DNA from: Microbacterium barkeri
Lineage (GTDB): Bacteria; Actinomycetota; Actinomycetes; Actinomycetales; Microbacteriaceae
Assembly: GCF_027921765.1 (NCBI RefSeq)
Contig: NZ_BSEJ01000001.1
Coordinates: forward strand, 372,001-436,000
Length of the DNA: 64,000 nucleotides
Reading direction: 5' to 3'
A program made the translations under genes and the position numbers. Shown here one piece after another: positions 7,894 to 16,513 of this stretch (position 1 is its first letter; every line of letters begins with the position of its first letter). The notes beneath the pieces were generated by a model. It saw nothing but the letters and a program-made list of their open reading frames with translations, made no database searches and was not told the DNA's origin.

Positions 7894-8718
7894 ATGCCCG
7901 TCTCCGCCATCGCTCCGACACCGGCTCCCGCCCGCCGCGCCCCGCGAGCGCAGGAGGATCGCAACGCCCGTGCGGTCGCGCTCCTCGAACGCGCGCGGTC
8001 CGCGCCCGAGGCCGAGCGCACGCGGCTCCAGCAGCAGGTGGTCGTGGAGTACCTCGACGTCGCCGATGCGGTGGCGAGCCGGTACGTCTTGCGACCGCAG
8101 GACGCGGGCGACGTGCGGCAGGTCGCGTATCTCGGCCTCACGAAGGCGGTCCAGCGCTTCGCGCCCGACCGCGGCGCGGACATCGTGTCCTTCGCCGTCC
8201 CGACGATCGCGGGTGAGATCAAACGGCATCTGCGCGACACGAGCTGGGTGGTGCGCCCGCCCCGGCAGCTCCAGGAGCTGCACGCAGAGCTCCGCACGGC
8301 CGTCCCCCGCATCGCGCAGCAGCTCGGGCACGACCCGTCTCCCGCCGAGATCGCCGCGGAGACGGGGTTCGCGGTCGAGCACGTCGTCGAGGCGATCGAC
8401 TGCGGACAGGGCCGCCAGCCGGCCTCGCTCGACGCGCCGCACGCCGCGACCCCGGACGGGTCGCTCACCCTGGGCGACACGCTGCACGCGAGCGGCGCCG
8501 ACTTCGCCCGCGCGGAGGTGAGCGCCGCGCTCGCCGCCGCCTGCCGCACCCTGAGCCCGCGCGAGCGGAGGATCCTCTACCTGCGCTTCTTCCACGAGCA
8601 GACGCAGGCGGAGATCGCCCGGGAGTGCGGGGTCACGCAGATGCAGATCTCGCGCCTTCTGACCAAGATCCTCTCGACCCTGCGCGGGCAGCTGACCCCC
8701 GACCTCCTCGCGGCCTGA
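7894..8718 (+). CDS. RNA polymerase sigma factor, SigB/SigF (group 3) family
   Basis: A 274-residue sigma-70 factor with region 2 ('VVVEYLDVADAVASRYVLRPQDAGDVRQVAYLGL' into 'SFAVPTIAGEIKRHLRD'), region 3 ('VPRIAQQLGHDPSPAEIAAETG') and region 4 ('LSPRERRILYLRFFHEQTQAEIARECGVTQMQISRLL'). The arrangement and the 'PTIAGEIKRHLRDTSWVVRPPR' stretch match the SigB/SigF/SigG stress-sporulation group. These factors read GTTT-N15-GGGWAW-like promoters. No anti-sigma factor or antagonist lies next to it. The ATG at 7894 follows an AAAGAGG site. Several promoter-like sequences of the right type occur in the following sugar cluster. Confidence 0.9.
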   Translation: MPVSAIAPTPAPARRAPRAQEDRNARAVALLERARSAPEAERTRLQQQVVVEYLDVADAVASRYVLRPQDAGDVRQVAYLGLTKAVQRFAPDRGADIVSFAVPTIAGEIKRHLRDTSWVVRPPRQLQELHAELRTAVPRIAQQLGHDPSPAEIAAETGFAVEHVVEAIDCGQGRQPASLDAPHAATPDGSLTLGDTLHASGADFARAEVSAALAAACRTLSPRERRILYLRFFHEQTQAEIARECGVTQMQISRLLTKILSTLRGQLTPDLLAA

Positions 8719-8753
8719 GGAGAGCGCGGATGGCGGCCGGATTCCCCCTCCCC

Positions 8754-9701
8754 TCAGCGACGCACCGAGCGGGCTGCGGCGATCACCTCGTCTGCCTGGA
8801 CCGCGAGCAGCGCAGGGTCGGGGGTCGCCGCGAACGCGTCGCCTCGGCGAGCGGCCGGATCGGTGAGGGCGATGTGCGGCCCCTCCGGCGGCCCCCATTC
8901 CTCGACCGGAGCCGGCCCGAACACGACGACCGACGGCGTGCGGTATGCGGAGGCGAGATGCGCCGCGCCGGTGTCGGCAGACACGACGACCGACGCGTCG
9001 GCCACGAGGGCCGCGAGCTCATCGAGGCGCGTCCGGTCCGCGAGCACCGCGTCCTCGTCGAGACCGGCGGCCGACGCGACGGCCTCCGCGCGCTCGCGGT
9101 CGGCCGCGCCGCCGGTCAGCACGATCCGGAGGCCGTCCGACCGGAGTGCGCGCGCGACCGCGGCGAACCGATCGACGGGCCACTGCCGCGATCCGTAGAA
9201 CGCGCCCACGTGCAGCACCGCGGCGCCCGGGGCGGGCGATGCCGTCGACGGGAGGGCGATGGCGACGTCGTCCTCGTCGGCGATCGCTCCGTACGCCGAG
9301 ACGAGTCGCGCCCAGCGGCGCCGTTCCAGGATCCCGTCGAGCCACTCGGGGCCGTCCGGGTCGCTCGGCGAGCGGTGCACGATCCGCACGCGGGCGCCCA
9401 GCGCGTCGATCAGCGCCCGCGATTCCGGGCCGTTGCCATGGAGGTTCGCGGCCACGTCGACGATTCCCGCGTCGAGCGGCAGGGGGTCGTCGAGGCCCGG
9501 CGTCGGCAGCAGCGCATCGACGCTGCCGACGAGCGCGGCGACCGGCGCCAGCCACCCGGGAGCGGCGAGCACGACCTCGTGGTCGGGGTGCGCACGCCGC
9601 AGACCGTGCAGCGCAGGCACCGCGACGAGCAGGTCGCCCAGCTTGAGGGCCCGCAGCGCGAGGACGATGGGGCGATCGGACGGCTCGGTGAAGATGCGCA
9701 C
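8754..9701 (-). CDS. Glycosyltransferase family 9 (heptosyltransferase-like), copy 1
   Basis: A 315-residue GT-B enzyme of family GT9, the ADP-heptose:LPS heptosyltransferase family. The N-terminal motif 'VLALRALKLGDLLVAVPALHGLRRAHP' and the C-terminal donor-binding motif 'VVVSADTGAAHLASAYRTPSVVVFGP' are both clear, as is the central 'VLHVGAFYGSRQWPVDRF'. It is expected to transfer a nucleotide-activated heptose or similar sugar to a glycan acceptor in the cytoplasm. The start is a GTG at 9701; the longer frame upstream of it is antisense to the HAD gene. It is divergent from the rest of the sugar cluster, with the HAD gene beginning 139 bp away. Confidence 0.88.
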   Translation of the reverse strand: MRIFTEPSDRPIVLALRALKLGDLLVAVPALHGLRRAHPDHEVVLAAPGWLAPVAALVGSVDALLPTPGLDDPLPLDAGIVDVAANLHGNGPESRALIDALGARVRIVHRSPSDPDGPEWLDGILERRRWARLVSAYGAIADEDDVAIALPSTASPAPGAAVLHVGAFYGSRQWPVDRFAAVARALRSDGLRIVLTGGAADRERAEAVASAAGLDEDAVLADRTRLDELAALVADASVVVSADTGAAHLASAYRTPSVVVFGPAPVEEWGPPEGPHIALTDPAARRGDAFAATPDPALLAVQADEVIAAARSVRR

Positions 9702-9803
9702 CGACCCATCGTGAACCGGCTCGCACGCCGTCCGAACCCCCTTGCGCCGCGGCCAGGGCGGATGGCAGGAGCGCGGGACGCGAGGAGAAGTTCGCACCGG
9801 GGC

Positions 9804-9828
9804 GTTTGCCTCGCGGTGCGCGGGGGAA
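9804..9828 (+). promoter_or_regulatory. SigB/SigF-type promoter, GTTT-N15-GGGGAA
   Basis: GTTT at 9804-9807 is followed after exactly 15 nt by GGGGAA (9823-9828), then 11 nt to the ATG of the HAD phosphatase gene. The same two boxes with the same spacing occur on the minus strand at 17723-17747. A SigB/SigF-type sigma gene lies 1 kb upstream. Confidence 0.5.
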
Positions 9829-9839
9829 GTGCTTCTCGT

Positions 9840-10397
9840 ATGGACGACCGTGACCGACCGCTCCGCGCGATCCTCTTCGATCGCGACGACACGCTCGTCG
9901 TCGACGTGCCGTACAACGGCGACCCCGACCGGGTCTCCCCCATGCCGACCGCTGCCGACGCGCTGCGGCTCGTGCGCGCCCGCGGCCTGCGCACGGGGGT
10001 CGTCAGCAATCAGTCCGGCATCGCCCGCGGCATCCTGTCCGCCGACGACGTGCGCCGGGTCAACGCGCGCGTGGACGAGGTGCTCGGCCCCTTCGACGTC
10101 TGGCGGTTCTGCCCGCACGGGCCGGACGACGGCTGCGCGTGCCGGAAGCCGCGGCCGGGCCTCGTCCTGTCCGCGGCCGACGCCCTCGGCTTCGCGCCGG
10201 CCCAGCTCGCGGTGATCGGCGACATCGGCGCCGACATGGGCGCCGCCGCTGCCGCCGGGGCGCGTGCGGTGCTCGTGCCGACCGCCCGCACGCTGCCCGA
10301 CGAGATCGCCGCGGCGCCGCGGGTCGCGCCGGATCTGGCCGCGGCCGTCGCACTCCTGCTCGGGGAACCGGTGCCCGAAGGGAGGGCGGCCTCATGA
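9840..10397 (+). CDS. HAD-IIIA phosphatase, GmhB-like (heptose bisphosphate 7-phosphatase-like)
   Basis: A 185-residue HAD hydrolase. Motif I is 'ILFDRDDTL' (D-x-D-x-T), motif II 'GVVSNQSGIARG', the zinc-loop 'CPHGPDDGCACRKPRPG' contains the Cys/His set of GmhB/HisB-N enzymes, and motif III/IV is 'VIGDIGADMGAAAAAGA'. The expected reaction is removal of the C7 phosphate from glycero-manno-heptose 1,7-bisphosphate, the third step of nucleotide-heptose synthesis. Its stop overlaps the next ATG (ATGA), starting a chain of six overlapping genes. The neighbours GmhA and HldE support the assignment over histidinol phosphatase. Confidence 0.85.
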   Translation: MDDRDRPLRAILFDRDDTLVVDVPYNGDPDRVSPMPTAADALRLVRARGLRTGVVSNQSGIARGILSADDVRRVNARVDEVLGPFDVWRFCPHGPDDGCACRKPRPGLVLSAADALGFAPAQLAVIGDIGADMGAAAAAGARAVLVPTARTLPDEIAAAPRVAPDLAAAVALLLGEPVPEGRAAS

Positions 10398-11470
10398 GGC
10401 GGCGCGTCCTCGTCGCGCGGCTCGACAGCATGGGCGACGTCCTGCTGGCCGGGCCGGCCGTCCGCGCCGTCGCGCGCGAGGCCGAGGTCATCATGCTGTG
10501 CGGGCCCCGGGGCGCCGCGGCGGGAGCGCTTCTGCCGGGTGTGCGCGACGTCATGGTCTGGGACGCCCCGTGGATCTCGGATCCGGCGCCCGCGGTGACC
10601 GGTGGACGCATCGACCAGCTCATCCACCGTCTGCGCACCGCGCGCATCGACGAGGCCGTGATCCTCACGTCGTTCCATCAGTCTCCGCTCCCCCTTGCCC
10701 TCCTCCTCCGGCTCGCGGGCGTGGACCGGATCGCGGGGGCCTCCGTCGACTACCCGGGCTCCCTCCTCGACGTCCGCCTGCGCCCCGGAGAGGATCTTCC
10801 CGAGGACATCCCCGAGGTGGACCGCGCGTGCGCGATCGTCGAGGCCGCCGGCTTCCCGGCCGAGGCCGACCGGCGCCTGCGCGTGCGCGACGTGGCCGAC
10901 GCGTCCGCCCTCGTCGGCGACGGGCGCTACATCGTCCTCCACCCGGGAGCGGCCGTGGGCGCGCGCCGCTGGCCGGCTGAGGGGTTCGCCGGAGCGGCGC
11001 GGCTCCTGGCCGAGTCAGGGCGCCGGGTCGTCGTGACCGGCGCGGAGGGCGAGCGCGACCTCACGGCGCTCCTCGCGAGGGCGGCCGGGCCGCACGCCGT
11101 CGACCTCGCGGGAGCCTGCGACCTGCGGCTGCTGGCCGGCGTGCTCGCCGGCGCCGACGCCGTCGTCGTCGGGAACACCGGGCCCGCTCACCTCGCCGCA
11201 GCGGTCGGGACGCCGGTGGTGAGCCTGTTCTCGCCCGTCGTGCCGGCCGTCCGCTGGGCGCCGTACGGCGTGCCCGTCGCGCTGCTGGGCGATCAGGATG
11301 CGCCCTGTCGCGGGACGCGCGCCCGCGACTGCCCCGTGCCCGGCCACCCGTGCCTCGCCGGCGTCGCCCCCGCGGAGGTCGCGGCGGCGGCCATCCGCCT
11401 CGCGGACGCTCGCGAGGCCCACCCGATCGAGGCGAACCCGATCGACACGAAGGACGGAGCGATCAGATGA
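10394..11470 (+). CDS. Glycosyltransferase family 9 (heptosyltransferase-like), copy 2
   Basis: A 358-residue GT9 enzyme: N-terminal 'VLVARLDSMGDVLLAGPAVRAVAR', central 'YIVLHPGAAVGARRWPAEGF' and donor-site 'AVVVGNTGPAHLAAAVGTPVVSLFSP'. The cysteine-rich 'CRGTRARDCPVPGHPCLAGV' near residues 309-328 resembles the C-terminal Cys motif of many GT9 members. It should use an activated heptose as donor. It overlaps the preceding HAD gene and the following glycosyltransferase gene by 4 nt each, so it is part of one translationally coupled operon. Confidence 0.88.
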   Translation: MRRRVLVARLDSMGDVLLAGPAVRAVAREAEVIMLCGPRGAAAGALLPGVRDVMVWDAPWISDPAPAVTGGRIDQLIHRLRTARIDEAVILTSFHQSPLPLALLLRLAGVDRIAGASVDYPGSLLDVRLRPGEDLPEDIPEVDRACAIVEAAGFPAEADRRLRVRDVADASALVGDGRYIVLHPGAAVGARRWPAEGFAGAARLLAESGRRVVVTGAEGERDLTALLARAAGPHAVDLAGACDLRLLAGVLAGADAVVVGNTGPAHLAAAVGTPVVSLFSPVVPAVRWAPYGVPVALLGDQDAPCRGTRARDCPVPGHPCLAGVAPAEVAAAAIRLADAREAHPIEANPIDTKDGAIR

Positions 11471-12501
11471 GGATCCTGGTCTGGCACGTGCACGGCGGAT
11501 GGATGAACGCCTTCCTCCGCGGGACGCACGAGTACGTCGTGCCCCGCCCAGACGACGAAGCGACGCCTCCGCACCTGCCGGATCGCGCGCGGGCCGTGGC
11601 CGAATCGGCGCTGCGCGGTGAGGAGGTCGACCTCGTCGTGCTGCAGCGTCTCGAGGAGCTGGAGGCCGTCGAGCGCCTCCTCGGGCGCGTCCCCGGCCGC
11701 GACGTGCCCGCGGTCTTCGTCGAGCACAACACGCCGAAGGAGCGGCCGATCGACCAGCGTCACCCGCTCGCGGAGCAGCGCGCCATCCCGATCGTGCACG
11801 TCACGCACTTCAACCGGCTCGTCTGGGACAGCGGCGACGCGCCTACAGCGGTCATCGAGCACGGCGTGCCCGATCCCGGTGCCCTCTACACGGGCGCCCT
11901 CCCCGCGCTCGGCGTGGTGGTCAACGAGCCCGTGCGGCGCGGACGGGTCACCGGGACGGATCTGCTGCCGGCCTTCGCCGAGATCGCGCCGCTGCACGCG
12001 TTCGGCATCGACACGGACCTCCTCCCAGGCGCGCTGGGCCTCGGTCCAGACCGGCTGCAGGTCGTCGGCGACCTGCCGACGCCCCTCCTGCACGGCGAGC
12101 TCGCGCGGCGGCGCGCGTACCTCCACCCGCTGCGGTGGACGTCGCTCGGCCTCTCCCTGCTCGAGGCGATGAGCCTCGGGATGCCCGTGCTCATCCTCGC
12201 GACCACCGAGGCGGCCCGCGCCGTGCCGCCCGAGGCGGGTGCGATCTCGTCGGATCCGGACGACCTGCGCGCCGCCGCGCGGACGCTCATGGACGATCCG
12301 GACGACGCGCGCCGCCGCGGGCTCGCCGCACGCGCGTTCGCCCGCGCGCACTACGGCCTCGAGCGCTTCCTGCAGGACTGGGACGCGCTGTTCGAGGAGC
12401 ACGTCGCGGCGCACGCCGCGGCGCGACGCAGACGAACGCGCTCGCTCGCGGGTGCCACGCAGCCCGCGCTCGTCTCGATCATGGAAGGAACGGACCGATG
12501 A
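11467..12501 (+). CDS. GT-B glycosyltransferase (GT4/GT1-like)
   Basis: A 344-residue glycosyltransferase. The N-terminal half is divergent ('[23 protein letters not shown]'), with '[22 protein letters not shown]' in the acceptor domain. The C-terminal donor domain has '[29 protein letters not shown]', the E-x7-like region of GT-B retaining enzymes. The sugar transferred is unknown. ATG at 11467 overlaps the previous stop (ATGA) and its own stop overlaps the next ATG. Some actinobacteria carry this odd GT next to GT9 enzymes, which suggests a linked step in one glycan. Confidence 0.8.
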   Translation: MRILVWHVHGGWMNAFLRGTHEYVVPRPDDEATPPHLPDRARAVAESALRGEEVDLVVLQRLEELEAVERLLGRVPGRDVPAVFVEHNTPKERPIDQRHPLAEQRAIPIVHVTHFNRLVWDSGDAPTAVIEHGVPDPGALYTGALPALGVVVNEPVRRGRVTGTDLLPAFAEIAPLHAFGIDTDLLPGALGLGPDRLQVVGDLPTPLLHGELARRRAYLHPLRWTSLGLSLLEAMSLGMPVLILATTEAARAVPPEAGAISSDPDDLRAAARTLMDDPDDARRRGLAARAFARAHYGLERFLQDWDALFEEHVAAHAAARRRRTRSLAGATQPALVSIMEGTDR

Positions 12502-13748
12502 AGATCTCGATGGTCTCCGAGCACGCGAGTCCTCTGGCCGCGCCGGGAAGCGTGGACGCGGGCGGACAGAACGTCCACGTCGCCGCGCTCTCGCGAGCGC
12601 TCGCGCGGCGCGGGCACACCGTGACGGTCTGCACGCGCCGCGACGACCCCTCCCTGCCCCGTCGGGTCCGGCTCGATGACGGCGTCGAGGTCGTCCACAT
12701 CGACGCGGGCCCGGCCGAGCACGTCGCGAAGGACGATCTCCTGCCGTTCATGGGCGAGCTCGCCGCCGGCCTCGCCGAGGAATGGCGGGACGACCGCCCC
12801 GACGTGGTCCACAGCCACTTCTGGATGTCGGGGCTCGCCGCGCTCGACGGCGTCGCCGCCCTCCGCGGCGCAGCTGCTCCGCCGCCCGTGCTGCACACCT
12901 TCCACGCCCTCGGGGTCGTGAAGCGCCGCCACCAGGGCGCGGCCGATACGAGCCCGCCCGAGCGGGAATGGCTCGAGCCCCGGGTCGGCCGCGAGGTCGA
13001 CATGGTCGTGGCCACCTGCTCGGATGAGGCGTTCGAGCTCCGCGCGCTGGGCGTCCCGTCGCGACGCATCTCGATCGCGCCCTGCGGCGTCGACCTCGAC
13101 CTCTTCCGACCGCAGGGCTCGGTCGAGGAGCGCCGAGCCCGCCATCGCGTGCTCAGCGTCGGGCGGCTCGTGCCCCGCAAGGGCGTCGACCTCGTGGTGC
13201 GGGCGATCGCCCGCCTCCGCGCCGAGGGGATCGACGACGTCGAGCTCGTCGTCGTCGGCTCCGACGGCGCGGCAGGCGCCGCCGACCCCGAGGCGGCTCG
13301 ACTGCGGGCGCTCGCGGCCGACCTGGGCGTCGCCGACCGCGTCGTGTTCCGAGGCCAGGTGAGCCGCGACGACATGCCGGCTCTCCTGCGCTCGTCCGAC
13401 GTCGTCGTGTGCGCGCCCTGGTACGAGCCGTTCGGCATCGTGCCGCTCGAGGCGATGGCGTGCGGCGCCCCCGTCATCGCGGCATCCGTCGGCGGGCTCA
13501 TCGACACCGTCGTCGACGGCGTGACCGGTCTGCACGTGCCGCCGCGCGATGCCGACGCGATCGCCGCCGCGCTCCGGCGCCTGCTGCCCGACCGCGATCT
13601 CCTCCGCGCGTTCGGCACGGCGGGGCGCGGGCGCGTCGAGGCGCGCTACTCGTGGGATCGGGTCGCCGCGCAGACCGAGCGCATCTATGCGAGCACGCTG
13701 TCCCGCGCCCGCCGAGCGGGCGGCCGACTGGAAGGAGCGGCGCTGTGA
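12498..13748 (+). CDS. Glycosyltransferase family 4
   Basis: A 416-residue retaining GT-B enzyme. It has the MshA-like N-terminal '[29 protein letters not shown]', the linker '[16 protein letters not shown]', the start of the donor domain '[21 protein letters not shown]', and the strong E-x7-E signature '[27 protein letters not shown]' near residues 308-334. Donor and acceptor are not known; resemblance to mycothiol glycosyltransferase MshA and sucrose synthases is general. It overlaps both neighbours by 4 nt, inside the heptose operon. Confidence 0.9.
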   Translation: MKISMVSEHASPLAAPGSVDAGGQNVHVAALSRALARRGHTVTVCTRRDDPSLPRRVRLDDGVEVVHIDAGPAEHVAKDDLLPFMGELAAGLAEEWRDDRPDVVHSHFWMSGLAALDGVAALRGAAAPPPVLHTFHALGVVKRRHQGAADTSPPEREWLEPRVGREVDMVVATCSDEAFELRALGVPSRRISIAPCGVDLDLFRPQGSVEERRARHRVLSVGRLVPRKGVDLVVRAIARLRAEGIDDVELVVVGSDGAAGAADPEAARLRALAADLGVADRVVFRGQVSRDDMPALLRSSDVVVCAPWYEPFGIVPLEAMACGAPVIAASVGGLIDTVVDGVTGLHVPPRDADAIAAALRRLLPDRDLLRAFGTAGRGRVEARYSWDRVAAQTERIYASTLSRARRAGGRLEGAAL

Positions 13749-14374
13749 CCATCGCCGAGACCCGAGGCGCGGCGCGCGTGGGCGCCCCCGCGCGTGTCGA
13801 CCCCGTCCGCGACCACCTCCGCGGCCTCGGCGCGGCCCTCGCGTCGGCGGAGCGTCATGCCGCGCAGCTCGAGGCCTGGGGTGTCGAGCTCGCCGCCCGA
13901 CTGCGGCGCGGCCAGCGCGTGCTCGTGGCGGGCAACGGCGGCTCCGCCGCCGAGGCGCAGCATCTGACCGCGGAGCTCGTCGGCCGCTACCGCGAGGAGC
14001 GTCCGGCGTACTCCGCGATCGCCCTCAACGCCGAGACCTCGAGCGTGACGGCGATCGGCAACGACTACGGGTTCGACGAGGTGTTCGCGCGGCAGGTGCG
14101 CGCGCACGCCCGCGCGGGCGACATCGTGCTCCTGCTGTCCACGAGCGGCGCGAGCCCGAACCTGCTCCACGCCGCCCGCGCGGGTCGCCTCGCCGGCGCG
14201 GCCACCTGGGCGCTCACCGGCCCCGGCCCGAACCCGCTCGCGGAGGTGTGCGACGAGGCCGTCTGCCTCGATGGACCGTCGCCGCACGTCCAGGAGTGCC
14301 AGCTCGCCGCGATCCACGCGGTGTGCCGCGTGTTCGACGCGATCGTCATGGATGAGGAAGGACGCAGCTCATGA
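13745..14374 (+). CDS. SIS-domain phosphoheptose isomerase, GmhA-like
   Basis: A 209-residue sugar isomerase domain protein. The phosphosugar loop '[23 protein letters not shown]' holds the GmhA hallmark set, including the His and Glu used for zinc and catalysis, and '[16 protein letters not shown]' is the second phosphate site. The C-terminal '[18 protein letters not shown]' matches the GmhA 'HxxQExH' region, with Gln-Glu-Cys-Gln here. The expected reaction is sedoheptulose 7-phosphate to glycero-manno-heptose 7-phosphate, the first pathway step. Start is a GTG overlapping the previous stop; 4-nt overlap with the HldE-like gene follows. Confidence 0.88.
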   Translation: MTIAETRGAARVGAPARVDPVRDHLRGLGAALASAERHAAQLEAWGVELAARLRRGQRVLVAGNGGSAAEAQHLTAELVGRYREERPAYSAIALNAETSSVTAIGNDYGFDEVFARQVRAHARAGDIVLLLSTSGASPNLLHAARAGRLAGAATWALTGPGPNPLAEVCDEAVCLDGPSPHVQECQLAAIHAVCRVFDAIVMDEEGRSS

Positions 14375-15711
14375 ACATCGTCGTGGTCGGGGACGTGCTC
14401 CTCGACGAGGACGTCGACGGCGCGTCGACGAGGATGTCGCCGGACGCCCCGGTGCCGGTGATCGACGTCGCGTCGCGCACGCGGCGGGCCGGCGGGGCAG
14501 GACTCGTCGCGACGCTGCTCGCGCGCGACGGGCACGACGTCGCCCTCGTCACGGCGCTGTCCGACGACCCCTCCGCCGACCGCGTGCGCGCGTGCCTCGC
14601 GGGTGTCCGGATCGTCGCGGGCGCCTCGCACGCGCCGACACCCGTGAAGTCCCGCATCCGCGCGAACGGCCATCCGATCGGGCGGCTCGACGACGGCTGC
14701 GGGCCGGCCCCGGAGCCCGAGGTCACCGACGAGATGCTCACGGCGATCGCGGAGGCGGATGCGATCGTGGTGGCCGACTACGGCAGGGGGCTCGCGGCGC
14801 GGGCTCCGCTGCGGAGCGCGCTCGCGCGCCGCGCCGCGCACGCGCCGCTCGTGTGGGACCCGCATCCGCGCGGCGCGCAGCCCGTGCCGCAGGCCCGCCT
14901 CGTCACGCCGAACCTCGCCGAGGCGACGAGCGCATCGGGCGAGGGCGACCCCGAGGACGCGGCACGCCGTCTCCGCGATCTCTGGGGATGCGCGGCCGTC
15001 GCCGTGACGGCGGGCGAGCAGGGCGCTGTGCTCGCGACGGGCGACGACGCGATCCGGCTGCCCGCGCTGCCCGTGGCGACGAGCGATCCGTGCGGAGCGG
15101 GCGACCGGTTCGCCGCGACGGCAGCCGTGGCCCTCGCCCGCGGCGACGACGAGCGCACGGCCGTCCGCGCGGCGGTCGACGCGGCGGGGGCCTTCCTCGC
15201 GGCGGGCGGCGTGTCGACGCTGGACGCGGGCGCTCTCTCCCGCCTTCCCGACGGCCGACGCGACGCGCGCGCGGTCGCCGAAGCGGTGCGGAGCCGAGGC
15301 GGCACCGTGGTCGCGACGGGCGGCTGCTTCGACCTCGTCCACGCGGGCCACGTGCGGACCCTCGAGGCGGCGCGCGCCCTGGGCGACTGCCTCATCGTCT
15401 GCCTCAACTCCGACGCCTCCGTCCGCCGACTCAAGGGCCCGCAGCGCCCGATCATCGGCGAGAGCGACCGCGTCGAGCTGCTCGGCGCCCTGGCGTGCGT
15501 CGATGCCGTCGTCGTCTTCGACGAGGACGGTCCCGAGCGCGCGATCGAGGGCATCCGGCCCGACCTCTGGGTCAAGGGCGGCGACTACAGCGCCGAGAGC
15601 CTTCCCGAGGCGCGCATCCTCGAGCGCTGGGGCGGCCGCGCTCTCACGCTCCCGTACCACCTCGGCCGTTCGACCACCGCGCTCGCCTCGGCGCTCGCGA
15701 AGGTCGGCTGA
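14371..15711 (+). CDS. HldE-like bifunctional heptose kinase / nucleotidyltransferase, copy 1
   Basis: A 446-residue two-domain enzyme. Residues 1-300 are a PfkB-type kinase ('IVVVGDVLLDEDVDG', 'AGGAGLVATLLARDGHDVALV', and the anion-hole/catalytic 'DPCGAGDRFAATAAVALA'). Residues 310-446 are a cytidylyltransferase-like domain with 'TGGCFDLVHAGHVRTLEAAR' (HxGH), 'LNSDASVRRLKGPQRP' and 'LWVKGGDYSAESLPE'. Together these would phosphorylate heptose 7-phosphate at C1 and then adenylylate heptose 1-phosphate. The kinase domain is shorter and more divergent than that of copy 2, for example 'MSPDAPVPVIDV' in place of the 'REAPxPVVxV' form. It is the last gene in the overlapping run that starts at 9840. 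Confidence 0.88.
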   Translation: MNIVVVGDVLLDEDVDGASTRMSPDAPVPVIDVASRTRRAGGAGLVATLLARDGHDVALVTALSDDPSADRVRACLAGVRIVAGASHAPTPVKSRIRANGHPIGRLDDGCGPAPEPEVTDEMLTAIAEADAIVVADYGRGLAARAPLRSALARRAAHAPLVWDPHPRGAQPVPQARLVTPNLAEATSASGEGDPEDAARRLRDLWGCAAVAVTAGEQGAVLATGDDAIRLPALPVATSDPCGAGDRFAATAAVALARGDDERTAVRAAVDAAGAFLAAGGVSTLDAGALSRLPDGRRDARAVAEAVRSRGGTVVATGGCFDLVHAGHVRTLEAARALGDCLIVCLNSDASVRRLKGPQRPIIGESDRVELLGALACVDAVVVFDEDGPERAIEGIRPDLWVKGGDYSAESLPEARILERWGGRALTLPYHLGRSTTALASALAKVG

Positions 15712-15753
15712 GCCATCCCGATCGCCGGCGTCAGCCGGAGAAGGAGGAACCAC

Positions 15754-16461
15754 ATGCAGGACACCTATCCGCGCCCCCTCGGCCGCGTGCTCGTGACCGG
15801 AGGCGGCTCGGGCCTCGGCGAGGCCGTCGTCCGCGCCGTCGCCGACGGCGGCGGAACGCCGGCCGTCATCGACCGGGATGTCTCGGGGATCGTCGGCGCG
15901 ATCACGACCCGGCAGGCGGATGTCTCGGACCGGCTCGCGGTCGAGCGCGCGGTCGCGGAGATCGCCGAGGAGCTCGGCGGCATCGACGCGGTCGTGACGG
16001 CCGCGGGAATCGACCGCTGCGGACGCCTCGACGCCGTCGCCGCCGAGGAGTGGGAGCGCGTGATCGGCGTCAATCTGCTCGGCACGGTCTCCGTGGTCCG
16101 CGCCGCGCTGCCGCACATCGAGCGGGCCCACGGACGCGTCGTGACGGTGGCGTCGTCGCTCGCGCTGCGGGCGCTCCCCGATGCCACGGCGTACTGCGCA
16201 TCGAAGTTCGGCGTGCTGGGGTTCTCCCGGGCGCTCGCCGCGGAGACGCGCGGTCGCATCGGGGTCACGACGCTCATCCCGGCGGGGATGCGCACGCGCT
16301 TCTTCGACGACCGCGACGAGCAGTATCGGCCGGGTCCCGACGCGCAGCTCAACGACCCCGCCGAGGTGGCGCGCACGGTGGTCTTCGCGCTGCAGCAGCC
16401 GCGGGGCTGCGAGGTCCGCGAGCTCGTCGTCTGCCCCGAGGAGGAGCCGTCGTGGCCGTGA
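15754..16461 (+). CDS. Short-chain dehydrogenase/reductase
   Basis: A 235-residue classical SDR. The nucleotide site 'VLVTGGGSGLGEAVVRAV' (TGxxxGxG), the 'VVTAAGIDRCG' NAG-like motif and the Ser-Tyr-Lys triad in 'VVTVASSLALRALPDATAYCASKFG' are all present, so it should be active with NAD(P). The substrate is unknown. It is not HldD, which is an extended SDR of about 310 residues. An AGAAGGAGG site precedes the ATG 42 bp after the HldE-like gene, so it belongs to the sugar operon, and a strong hairpin follows. A role in modifying the activated sugar or glycan is an inference from context. Confidence 0.85.
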   Translation: MQDTYPRPLGRVLVTGGGSGLGEAVVRAVADGGGTPAVIDRDVSGIVGAITTRQADVSDRLAVERAVAEIAEELGGIDAVVTAAGIDRCGRLDAVAAEEWERVIGVNLLGTVSVVRAALPHIERAHGRVVTVASSLALRALPDATAYCASKFGVLGFSRALAAETRGRIGVTTLIPAGMRTRFFDDRDEQYRPGPDAQLNDPAEVARTVVFALQQPRGCEVRELVVCPEEEPSWP

Positions 16462-16465
16462 TCCG

Positions 16466-16513
16466 GTGAGACCCGCCGGGCCCCGCTGACCGGCGGGGCC
16501 CGGCGGGTCTCAC
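16466..16513. terminator. Bidirectional terminator, 21-bp perfect stem
   Basis: Positions 16466-16486 pair perfectly with 16493-16513 around a 6-nt loop. It follows the SDR gene and overlaps the stop codon of the convergent GT9 gene, so it ends both units. Confidence 0.85.

Noticed and set aside
7712..7921. Minus-strand frame ending in ...KWLAEKEKEE in the catalase-sigma spacer
   Set aside because: No ribosome binding site, partly antisense to the sigma gene start, and the upstream part is shadow-like; weak evidence for a small gene.
15754..16461. SDR gene as HldD epimerase
   Set aside because: It is a classical 235-residue SDR with the Ser-Tyr-Lys pattern of reductases, whereas HldD is an extended SDR of about 310 residues.
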